DNA from: Verrucomicrobiales bacterium
GTDB lineage: Bacteria > Verrucomicrobiota > Verrucomicrobiia > Verrucomicrobiales > V1-33
Assembly (NCBI GenBank): GCA_023253495.1
Contig: JALRGF010000293.1
Span: 1-12,666 of the forward strand
Reading direction: 5' to 3'
Length of the DNA stretch: 12,666 bases
Part shown: one piece after another, positions 1 through 6,307 of the stretch
Position numbering within the stretch: position 1 is the stretch's first letter
How the letters are laid out: each line of letters opens with the position of its first letter
Notes under the pieces: model-generated
Seen by the model: the letters and a program-made list of their open reading frames with translations, nothing else
What the model was told of the DNA's origin: nothing
Databases searched by the model: none
Made by a program: the position numbers and the translations under genes

Positions 1-1
1 G

Positions 2-133
2 GCCGGCTGGCGCGCCGCCCCCGCCCCCTACCTTCTCCTCCACCTGACCCCGGCCGCCCCCAACGACGAAGCATCGCCCCTCGCCCTCGCGAGGTCGCTG
101 GAAGGCTTGCTCCAGACGCTGGCCAACCAGTAG
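2..133 (+). CDS. 3' end of an unidentified gene (partial)
   Basis: A reading frame open from the left edge of the window ends at a TAG at 131-133 and gives 43 residues. The composition looks like real protein: a hydrophobic strand (YLLLHLTP), then a likely amphipathic helix (LALARSLEGLLQTLANQ) right up to the stop. No family could be recognised from this fragment. It converges on the minus-strand gene that ends at 180, leaving 46 nt between the two stop codons. High-GC DNA often leaves several frames open, so the assignment rests mainly on composition and on the close fit with the neighbouring gene. Confidence 0.45.
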   Translation, partial: AGWRAAPAPYLLLHLTPAAPNDEASPLALARSLEGLLQTLANQ

Positions 134-179
134 GCCGTCCGCGGCCGGGCCTGCAGGTTTCCTTGCCGATGTCCAGGTT

Positions 180-1310
180 TTACCGGCGCCGCCGCCACCA
201 CACGAGCGCCAGAACCGCCATGACCGGAATGGCGGCTGCCGGCCACCAGGCCCGGGGGGAGAGCCTGACCGTGGCACCGGCCGAGTCCGCCGCGTCCGCG
301 GCCATCCACCCGGCCGCGCCCGCCTCGATTGCCGGCAACTCATCCGCCTCCAGGGTGAGCCAGAGGACCATCTGGCTGAGCTGCGCGCCAGGCGAAACCG
401 CCGGCCGCGGCGGCACCCGCCGCACCACCCCGTGCCACCACGTGCCGCCCCGCATCCCCAGCACAGGCGGCACCACCACCCGGGCCGCCATCGGATCATC
501 CACCGCACAGACGACCAGCACCCCGGGCCGGTCCGGCCCGAAGGCCGCCCGATGCAGGACGTCCTCCTCAAGCCCTTGCGCCAGCGATTGCCCGCCAGCC
601 AGGAGCCAGAGACGCACCGGGTGGTAAGCGGCGCGCGCATGGGCCGCGAGATGCGTCTCCAGCGTCGTCCGCACCGCGTCATCCAGCACCCGCTGCGGGT
701 CGACGCACCAGTCCGAGGACGCGCTGAACCTCGACATCAATTCCCAGCTGAGCACACCCGGCCACGGCGGCAGCTCCGGAACAGCCACCGTGGGCCAAGG
801 CGGTGCGGGTTGCAGCGGATACCGCTCCGGGGACCACAAGCCGCCTCCGAGATTGACCGGCCGCCCGGCCTCGAAGGCCGCCACCTCCTCCGCCGGCCAT
901 TGCGGAAATTCCAGCGGATCCGGCCCCAGCGGCAGGCGGTTCGAATCGAGCGCGGGCGCCAGTTCCGCTTCAATCACCCAGCCCGAGTCAGGCTCAGCCA
1001 GAATGCGGGCCGACGGCTCGTCGACGGTGCCGGACGGCAGTCGCTCCGCCGGCGCGGCACCGGATCCCTCACCCCCCCGCTCGGCCCCTTCCACCCCGCC
1101 AATCGCCCGCAGCACCACGACCAGCGCCCCCAAGCGCACCAGCCACCGACGGAACCGGGCACCACCCACCGACAGCGGAAACCGGCCGCGAAAAATGCGC
1201 CCCTCGCCCCACGGGCGTCTCACCCGCCGCGAATACGGACGGGGCGGCGCACAGGAAACAGAGATCAAGCCGGGCACGGGACGCCAAGCATATCCGGTTT
1301 CAAACGGCAT
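180..1310 (-). CDS. Membrane-anchored protein with a TPM-like domain
   Basis: The protein is 376 aa from the ATG at 1310 (a TTG lies just upstream). A hydrophobic stretch near residues 56-72, rich in Leu, Val and Ala after several arginines, looks like a signal peptide or anchor. This suggests that the true start may be internal, for example a GTG at 1169; no Shine-Dalgarno site favours any start. Residues about 80-200 are Pro/Trp-rich and unrecognised. Residues about 204-281 resemble a TPM (YgcG/Psb32-like) domain: a DPQRVLDDAVRTTLETHL helix, a strand with WLLAGG, then FGPDRPGVLVVCAVDD and a strand rich in valine. One C-terminal transmembrane segment (about 355-372) is followed by four arginines, as in other TPM proteins that are anchored at the C terminus. 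The role of TPM proteins is poorly defined; photosystem repair and phosphatase activity are reported for plant members. The gene lies 100 nt downstream of the PEP-CTERM gene on the same strand. The TPM assignment is from pattern only and is moderate; coding status is firmer. Confidence 0.6.
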   Translation of the reverse strand: MPFETGYAWRPVPGLISVSCAPPRPYSRRVRRPWGEGRIFRGRFPLSVGGARFRRWLVRLGALVVVLRAIGGVEGAERGGEGSGAAPAERLPSGTVDEPSARILAEPDSGWVIEAELAPALDSNRLPLGPDPLEFPQWPAEEVAAFEAGRPVNLGGGLWSPERYPLQPAPPWPTVAVPELPPWPGVLSWELMSRFSASSDWCVDPQRVLDDAVRTTLETHLAAHARAAYHPVRLWLLAGGQSLAQGLEEDVLHRAAFGPDRPGVLVVCAVDDPMAARVVVPPVLGMRGGTWWHGVVRRVPPRPAVSPGAQLSQMVLWLTLEADELPAIEAGAAGWMAADAADSAGATVRLSPRAWWPAAAIPVMAVLALVWWRRRR

Positions 1311-1361
1311 CAAGAATCATGCCGCATGGCCACGGCACTGCGACGCTCGCCAATCGAATGA

Positions 1362-1419
1362 CTCAGGCGCGAAGCGGCCGATGCCTCTCCGGCGCGAAGA
1401 CGCCGATACCTCAGGCGCG
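1362..1419. repeat. Three short direct repeats, CTC(A/C)GGCGCG
   Basis: The 10-base unit CTC(A/C)GGCGCG occurs at 1362-1371, 1387-1396 and 1410-1419, so copies start 25 and 23 nt apart. The first two continue with AAG. The third overlaps the last codons and stop of the PEP-CTERM gene. The array lies between that gene and the TPM-like gene, about 50-110 nt upstream of the latter's ATG. It could be a regulator-binding array or chance in a GC-rich region. Confidence 0.35.
1390..1405 (-). terminator. Weak hairpin just after the PEP-CTERM gene
   Basis: CGGCG and CGCCG form a 5-bp stem around a 6-nt loop, starting 5 nt beyond the stop codon of the minus-strand PEP-CTERM gene. In that RNA the loop reads TCTTCG. 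No T-run follows, so this is not a standard intrinsic terminator; it may only mark a transcript end or be chance. Confidence 0.2.
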
Positions 1420-2295
1420 CCGACGCCGACGCAGCAGGCCCAGACCACCCAGCACGGCCAGCGCGGCGGCTCCGGGTTCGGGAACTGGCAGACCGACCTG
1501 GAAATTGTCGCTCCACTGGCGGTCGTTGCCGGCCCCCCCGATGCCGACAAACGCGTTGTTGAGAAATGGGGCGTAGAGGCCGCCGTTGAGCGTACCGAGG
1601 TCGATCACGCCGCGCGACACCTCGTTGGTGAACACCTCGATTTCGCGTCCCGGGATATCGACGCGGATGGCGTAGTTGTTCCACTGGTCACTGGAGGCGA
1701 TGCCCGAGGTGAGCCCGGTGTTGAACTCGCCGACGCCGACGTTGTAAATCCCGATTTCCGGAAACGTCGGATGCCCGGTGGTGCGGAAAAACAGCGACAG
1801 ATTGCCGGCGCCGAAAATGTTTCCTCCGCTCGAGCCGATGCTCACATCCACGCGGTCCGGCTGCTGCACGTAATCAAACTGGATGATGAACTCGCTGCTC
1901 AGACCGTACGCGATGCTCCAGTCGCCGCTGCCGCCGCGCTGGGTGAATCCGGTGTCCGATCCGGCGCCGCTGCTCCCCGGGTAAGGGGCGGCGGCCGTTG
2001 GAAAATGGGCCGCATCGGTGGCAATCGAAAACGGCCCGCTGCCCCACGCCTGCACCGGATTGCCATGGTTGTTTTCCACCACATCAACACCCGCCGGCAG
2101 CGGATATGTCTGCGGCGCGTACGCCTGCCGCTCAGGCGTCGCCGCGCCGGCCCCGATAGTGAAGCTGTCGCTGTATTGCAGCTGACCGATCAGCGACGAT
2201 CCGCCGACCAGAACTCCGGCGGCGGACAACGGGGAGGACATACCCGCGAGGCTGGTGAGGACGGCGGCCATGCGGCGGAGTCGAGGAGCATTCAT
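1411..2295 (-). CDS. PEP-CTERM secreted protein, jelly-roll-like
   Basis: A 294-aa exported protein. Residues 1-26 form a signal peptide (basic MNAPRLRR, a hydrophobic core, then an SAAG-like cleavage area). Residues 28-270 form one module whose strand patterns (FIIQFDYVQQPDRVDV, NNYAIRVD, IEVFTNEV) suggest a concanavalin A/LamG-like beta-sandwich. The last 24 residues are a PEP-CTERM sorting signal: VPEP, a short hydrophobic helix, then five arginines and an alanine. In known systems such tails are recognised by an exosortase, which anchors or releases the protein at the envelope, often with exopolysaccharide. No exosortase is in this window. The 243-residue module has a paralogue in the C-terminal region of the next gene upstream; my hand alignment gives about 186 identical positions with no gaps. 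No Shine-Dalgarno site precedes the ATG. The PEP-CTERM call is firm; the fold and ligand are inferred. Confidence 0.92.
   Translation of the reverse strand: MNAPRLRRMAAVLTSLAGMSSPLSAAGVLVGGSSLIGQLQYSDSFTIGAGAATPERQAYAPQTYPLPAGVDVVENNHGNPVQAWGSGPFSIATDAAHFPTAAAPYPGSSGAGSDTGFTQRGGSGDWSIAYGLSSEFIIQFDYVQQPDRVDVSIGSSGGNIFGAGNLSLFFRTTGHPTFPEIGIYNVGVGEFNTGLTSGIASSDQWNNYAIRVDIPGREIEVFTNEVSRGVIDLGTLNGGLYAPFLNNAFVGIGGAGNDRQWSDNFQVGLPVPEPGAAALAVLGGLGLLRRRRRA
1486..2214 (-). repeat. Duplicated 243-codon module, copy A
   Basis: Codons 28-270 of the PEP-CTERM gene. This is the copy of the module shared with 2692-3420. Both copies are in the same orientation, 1206 bp apart start to start, and are visibly similar at the DNA level too. 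Confidence 0.9.
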
Positions 2296-2424
2296 GATGT
2301 GTGGTTTATTAGGTCTGCGGGAGATGGTAAAACAAAATATTCCGATGTCTGCGGAAAACGAGCGCGGGCGGTCATCCCACGATCATGCGAAACGGGAACG
2401 GAACGTGTCACGGCGCGGAACGTC
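2296..2424 (-). promoter_or_regulatory. Intergenic leader of the PEP-CTERM gene
   Basis: This 129-nt gap is locally AT-rich compared with its surroundings, notably 2301-2345. Read on the minus strand, TTGTTT and TAATAA lie about 18 nt apart, with TAATAA only 13 nt before the ATG; this could be a promoter giving a very short leader, consistent with the missing Shine-Dalgarno site. The 8-mer GTCTGCGG occurs twice on the plus strand (2313-2320 and 2347-2354), 34 nt apart, which might be an operator pair. No terminator for the upstream large gene is visible here. All of this is weak. Confidence 0.25.
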
Positions 2425-5400
2425 TCATGGCGTCACGTCACGCACCCGGTAAAACGCATTCGCCCGCCCCCCCGCCTGGGTGTCAAGATAGGCCGTCTGC
2501 GCCCCCTGTGAGGCGACCGCGGCCGACAGCGTCTGCCAGCCGCCGGGTTGACCGGACGGGGTGAGCGTGGTCGAGACATCCACCGCGTACACCCGCCCCG
2601 GCCGCGAGGCGAAGGTGACGGTGACCGATGCGCCGCCGGCAGCGCGCTCCAGTCCGGTGATCACAAAGGGAGCGGGTGGCTCCACCGACCGCGGCAGCCC
2701 GACCTGAAAGTTGTCGCTCCACTGCCGGTCGTTGCCCGCCCCGCCGATGCCGACGTACGCATTGTCGAGCAGCGGGGCATAGGCCCCGTCCCGGAACGTC
2801 GTGAGGTCGATGACCCCGCGCGACACTTCACGGGTGAAAACCTCAATGGTCCGCGCGGTACGATTCACGCGCACGGCGTAATTGTTCCATTCATTGGCCG
2901 ACGGAATGAACGATTTCAGGCCGGTGTCGCTCTCGCCGATACCGATATTGAAAATTCCGATTTCCGGAAACGTCGGGTGCCCGCTGCGGCGGAAAAACAG
3001 AGAAACATTTCCCGGATCAAAAATCCCTCCAGGTCCGGAACCAAAGGTCACATCGACGCGGTCCGGCTGCTGGACGTAGTCGAACTGAATCACAAAATCA
3101 TCGCTCAAACCGTACGGCAGACTCCAGTCGCCGGCGCCGCCGCGCTGCGTGAACCCGGTGTCGGAGCCGGCACCACTGGAACCCGGGTACGGTGCCACCG
3201 CCGTCGGAAAATGAGCCGCATCGGTGGCAATGGAAAACGGGCCGCTGCCCCACGCCTGCTCCGGATTTCCATGGCTGTTTTCCACCAGATCCACCCCGCC
3301 GGGCAGCGGATACGTCTGGGCTCCGTAGCTCTGGCGCTCCGGCGTGGCCGCCGATTCGCCGATGGTGAAGCTGTCGCTGTACTGCAGCGTGCCAATCAGC
3401 CGGGAAGCCCCGACCGCGACGCCCGGCGGCGTGCCGACAAAAGTCACGGTCACCGGAGCGGAAACAGTCACCTCCCCGAGGTTGTCGGTCACGGCCGCCG
3501 TAAAAACCGCCTCGCCCAGCGAGGTGGCCTCCAGGGTCACGGCAAAAGGCGGCGCGGTGCGCGTGGCGACCGGCGTGGTCCCACGGAAAAACTGCACCGA
3601 GGCCACCGAGCCATCCGGGTCCGCCGCCGTCGCGCTCAACGTCAGCGTGGATGGCACCGCCACCGTCACTCCGTCCGCCGGCGCGGTGAGCACAGCCGTC
3701 GGGGGCGCATTGTCCAGAGCCGCCGCGGTCAGGCCGGCGCGGCCGCTCAGGTACGCGGTCACCCCGCGACGCGCCGTCTCATCCAGCACCCCGCGGTAAA
3801 CAAGAACCTCCGCCAGATCCAGGCTGGCCCGCCGGTTGTCCGCGCCACCCTTTTCCCGACCGATAAAAACCGGTTCGACCGGCTCGACCGGACCCGCCGG
3901 CATCGGCGCCGCCAGCTGGCGGTCGAGCAGCCCGCCGCGGAAAAACCGGACGAAACCGGTCGTCCGGTTCTCTTCCACCTGCCAGACCTGCAGGCGCTCG
4001 AGCGAGAGCACACTCTCGGAAAGCGTCTGCGGCACATCGTGGCCGGTCGAACCGTCGGCAAAATGACTGCTGAGCAGACCGGCATTGCTCAGCGACACCG
4101 ACCCGCCCGCATCCAGCCCGGCCACCCACGGCCGCGCGCCGATAATCTGCGGGAAGTCACCCTGCGACCCCGCGCGGCGCTGTGCCGCGACAAAAACCGT
4201 CCAGCTGTCTCCTCCGGGTTGCAGCGTGGGGTGATTCGCGATTTCCAGGAAATCGTCCTGACCGTCAAAGCGGATGGCCGGGCGGCCGGCCTCCTCAACC
4301 CGCTGCGGCCGGGCATCCGGCTCGGTCTGCACCGCGTGGTTGGCACGGCCGCTCTGATCCTGCCAGAGGAAGCCGGTGTCATCCGCGGTCACGCCGGCGT
4401 CAGCGCGCAACCAGAGTTCCAGGCCGGCGGTGAGCGGGGCGGCCGGGACGCTGCCAGTCACGGTGACGGCGGTGGCCGCCGTGGCCGTGCGCGCCCCGCG
4501 GTTGTCGACCGCCACTGCCGTGACCGCCATCGATCCGGGGGTGAGCGGTCGCAGCGTGGCCCGGAATGGCGGTTGCGTGGCCGTGGCCAGCCGCTCGCCA
4601 CCATCAAAAAATTCCACCCGCACCACCGATCCGTCACCGTCCGACGCCACCGCCTCAACCACCAGCGCATCGCCCACCGACACCACCGCGCCCCCCGAAG
4701 GCCGCTGCAGCACAACAGTCGGCGGCGCGTTGAGCGTGAACGGCAGACCCCAACGCCCGGCCAGATAACCGGTGGCGAGAATCCGCTCGGATTCGTTCAG
4801 GACGCGGTTGTACACCAGCACCTCGGCCAGATCGATCTGCGCGCGCCGGTTGTTCGCGCCGCCCATTTCGCGCCCCAGATGCACCGGGTTTCCCTGGTCA
4901 ATCGGCGCCGTCGGCATCGCTGTGGCCAGCGAACGGTCAAGATCTCCCCGACGGTAAAACCGCGTCGCCCCGCCCTCCCGGTCTTCCTCAATCTGCCAGA
5001 CTTCCAGGGTGTCGCCCAGCGCAGTCGCACTCGCCACCGCCGGCACATCATGCCCGCTGAACTCGTCAGCAAAATGGCTGGTCAACAGACCGCCTGCGCT
5101 CAGCGACACCGCCCACCCCTTGTCCAGCCCGGCCACCCACGGCCGCGACCCGATCACCTGCGGAAAATCTCCCTGCCCCCGGCCGGCCCGCCGCGCCACC
5201 ACCATCACCGTCCACCCGCCGTCCATCGGCTGCAGCGACGGCGCATTCGGGATCTCCAGCACATCGTCCACCCCGTCAAACCGCACCACCGGCCGGCCGT
5301 TGAAAGCTTCAGGCACCAGCAGTGGCGCCTCCTCACCGGTCGGACCATACTCGATCCCCAGCGGTCCGGCATGGTTGCCCTGCGGGCTCTGATCGCTCCA

Positions 5401-5556
5401 GCCGGTGACCCGGCCGGCCTCCCCGGCAGTCCCGGCATCCGCCTTGAGCCAGAGCACCAGGCCATCGGCCGGCGGTGACTGGGCGGTCACGACACGCGAT
5501 GCCGCACCACCAACGGCCAGCACCGCGACCAAACGGAAGACAAACGGGATTTTCAT
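2425..5556 (-). CDS. Large secreted LamG-like/Ig-like repeat protein
   Basis: A 1043-aa protein from the ATG at 5556. This start gives a clean signal peptide (MKIPFVFRLVAVLAVGG, ending near VVTAQ). The frame is open further upstream, but that extension would overlap the response regulator gene; an ATG at 5574 is an alternative. Domains in order: LamG-like/concanavalin A-like 30-271 (GLVLWLKADAG, RFDGVDDVLEIPN, IDLAEVLVYNR); bacterial Ig-like (Big_7 type, with SDGDGSVVRVEFFDG) 276-367; a second LamG-like module 375-608; a second Ig-like domain 616-707; then the 243-residue module also found in the PEP-CTERM neighbour (713-955); and a C-terminal domain (962-1042) ending AFYRVRDVTP, a finish common in secreted verrucomicrobial proteins. 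It lacks a PEP-CTERM tail. No catalytic residues are recognised. A likely role is binding to glycans or surfaces as an adhesin or as a scaffold for polysaccharide capture (inference from the fold). It lies 79 nt downstream of the response regulator, so it may be co-transcribed or a target. Confidence 0.9.
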   Translation of the reverse strand: MKIPFVFRLVAVLAVGGAASRVVTAQSPPADGLVLWLKADAGTAGEAGRVTGWSDQSPQGNHAGPLGIEYGPTGEEAPLLVPEAFNGRPVVRFDGVDDVLEIPNAPSLQPMDGGWTVMVVARRAGRGQGDFPQVIGSRPWVAGLDKGWAVSLSAGGLLTSHFADEFSGHDVPAVASATALGDTLEVWQIEEDREGGATRFYRRGDLDRSLATAMPTAPIDQGNPVHLGREMGGANNRRAQIDLAEVLVYNRVLNESERILATGYLAGRWGLPFTLNAPPTVVLQRPSGGAVVSVGDALVVEAVASDGDGSVVRVEFFDGGERLATATQPPFRATLRPLTPGSMAVTAVAVDNRGARTATAATAVTVTGSVPAAPLTAGLELWLRADAGVTADDTGFLWQDQSGRANHAVQTEPDARPQRVEEAGRPAIRFDGQDDFLEIANHPTLQPGGDSWTVFVAAQRRAGSQGDFPQIIGARPWVAGLDAGGSVSLSNAGLLSSHFADGSTGHDVPQTLSESVLSLERLQVWQVEENRTTGFVRFFRGGLLDRQLAAPMPAGPVEPVEPVFIGREKGGADNRRASLDLAEVLVYRGVLDETARRGVTAYLSGRAGLTAAALDNAPPTAVLTAPADGVTVAVPSTLTLSATAADPDGSVASVQFFRGTTPVATRTAPPFAVTLEATSLGEAVFTAAVTDNLGEVTVSAPVTVTFVGTPPGVAVGASRLIGTLQYSDSFTIGESAATPERQSYGAQTYPLPGGVDLVENSHGNPEQAWGSGPFSIATDAAHFPTAVAPYPGSSGAGSDTGFTQRGGAGDWSLPYGLSDDFVIQFDYVQQPDRVDVTFGSGPGGIFDPGNVSLFFRRSGHPTFPEIGIFNIGIGESDTGLKSFIPSANEWNNYAVRVNRTARTIEVFTREVSRGVIDLTTFRDGAYAPLLDNAYVGIGGAGNDRQWSDNFQVGLPRSVEPPAPFVITGLERAAGGASVTVTFASRPGRVYAVDVSTTLTPSGQPGGWQTLSAAVASQGAQTAYLDTQAGGRANAFYRVRDVTP
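2692..3420 (-). repeat. Duplicated 243-codon module, copy B
   Basis: The region of the large secreted protein gene that aligns without gaps to 1486-2214. Identical stretches include the segments around GSGPFSIATDAAHFPT, PYPGSSGAGSDTGFTQRGG and GIGGAGNDRQWSDNFQVGLP. The differences cluster in loops, as expected for diverged paralogues under selection for fold. Confidence 0.9.
3436..5469 (-). repeat. Internal tandem duplication of LamG-Ig unit
   Basis: The unit LamG-like plus Ig-like occurs twice in tandem within the large secreted protein gene: unit 1 at 4456-5469 and unit 2 at 3436-4434. Matching signposts are QGDFPQ(V/I)IG(S/A)RPWVAGLD, the SHFAD-GHDVP segment, GRE-GGA-NRRA and DLAEVLVY. 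The two copies have diverged well beyond simple slippage, so the duplication is old. Confidence 0.85.
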
Positions 5557-5579
5557 AATCAGCGGATCGATCATGTCAG

Positions 5580-5621
5580 CGGCGGCTTCTCCGGTCATCA
5601 CATCATCGTGCGAAACCGCCG
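5580..5621 (-). promoter_or_regulatory. Intercistronic hairpin before the large secreted gene
   Basis: In the minus-strand RNA, CGGCGGUUUC (5621-5612) can pair with GAAGCCGCCG (5589-5580) to make a 10-bp stem with one G-U pair and a 22-nt loop. On the plus strand that G-U position is a C-A mismatch, so the fold suits the minus-strand transcript. The stem ends 5 nt before the ATG at 5574, and its 3' arm covers the last base of the only nearby GGAG. No T-run follows, so it is more likely an mRNA-stability or translation-control element than a terminator. Confidence 0.4.
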
Positions 5622-5635
5622 GCTCTCTCCCGCTC

Positions 5636-6274
5636 TCAGACCAGCCGCTCCCTGAGCGCCTTGGCCACCGCGCCGTTGACGGTGTTGACCTGCAGCTTTT
5701 CATAGATGTTCCGCATGTGCGTGTTCACCGTGTGCACGCTCAGGCCGACGTGGCTGGCGATCTCCTTCTTGATCCTTCCTTCCACCATCTGCTGGAGGAT
5801 TTCCGTCTCGCGGGCGGTCAGACCATAGTCTTTGCGCGGCGGCACCAGCCGCGAAAAAAGCTCAAGCACGCGTCGCGCGATCCGGCTGTTCATGGGCGAG
5901 CCGCCGCCGAGCACGTCGTCGATGGCCGCAGCAATTTCCGACACCGGCGCGGTCTTCAGCAGATACCCCTGGGCTCCGGAACAAATGGCCCGCATGATCT
6001 TGTCCTCATCCTCAAAAACCGTCAGGACAATAAGCGCGGAGGAGGGCAGCCGCTCGCGCAACCGCGGCAACGCCTCAATGCCATCCATCCCCGGCAACCC
6101 GACATCCAGCAACACCGCCGCCGGCGCGGCCCCCGGCACCGCCGCCGCCAGGGCCGCCTCCGCCGTGCGGAAGCTGCCCGTACACACGAAACGGCCGGTG
6201 CGCTCCAGCCCGCGGGCGAGGGTGGCCCGGAACAATCCATTGTCTTCAATCAACCAGAGTGCCGCGGGGGTCAT
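5636..6274 (-). CDS. Response regulator, NarL/FixJ family
   Basis: A 212-aa cytoplasmic DNA-binding regulator. The receiver domain (about 4-122) has the full set of key residues: acidic pair E10/D11, phosphoacceptor D57 in LLDVGLPGMDG, T85 and K107 in YLLKTAP. A LuxR-type helix-turn-helix covers about 148-212, with LTARETEIL and the recognition region GLSVHTVNTHMRNIYEKL. It should be phosphorylated by the histidine kinase encoded 33 nt upstream and then bind promoters as a dimer. The 33-nt gap carries a run of seven T on the coding strand without a convincing hairpin before it. No Shine-Dalgarno site is visible at the ATG, so translation may depend on coupling to the kinase gene. The family call is firm; the targets are unknown, with the flanking secreted-protein genes and the divergent operon as the natural candidates. 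Confidence 0.96.
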   Translation of the reverse strand: MTPAALWLIEDNGLFRATLARGLERTGRFVCTGSFRTAEAALAAAVPGAAPAAVLLDVGLPGMDGIEALPRLRERLPSSALIVLTVFEDEDKIMRAICSGAQGYLLKTAPVSEIAAAIDDVLGGGSPMNSRIARRVLELFSRLVPPRKDYGLTARETEILQQMVEGRIKKEIASHVGLSVHTVNTHMRNIYEKLQVNTVNGAVAKALRERLV

Positions 6275-6307
6275 GCCGTCATCAGGGTTCGGAAAAAAAC
6301 ATGCGGC

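Noticed and set aside
133..146. GGCCG/CGGCC stem-loop between the converging genes as a bidirectional terminator
   Set aside because: The stem is only 5 bp, overlaps the stop codon and has no T-run on either side.
790..2511. Plus-strand open frame of 573 codons across the PEP-CTERM and TPM-like genes
   Set aside because: It runs antisense through two better-supported genes and their gaps, and its product is low in hydrophobic structure.
2548..5478. Plus-strand open frame of 976 codons opposite the large secreted gene
   Set aside because: Its translation is rich in Arg, His and Pro with no domain, and the opposite strand has clear LamG-like/Ig-like domains and a signal peptide. It is a by-product of high GC at third codon positions.
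5557..5703. N-terminal extension of the large secreted protein to an ATG at 5703
   Set aside because: The extension overlaps the response regulator gene and would bury the signal peptide behind about 50 residues.
6275..6307. Seven-T run between kinase and regulator as an intrinsic terminator
   Set aside because: Only 3-bp stems can be drawn just before it, and a terminator there would separate the kinase from its partner.
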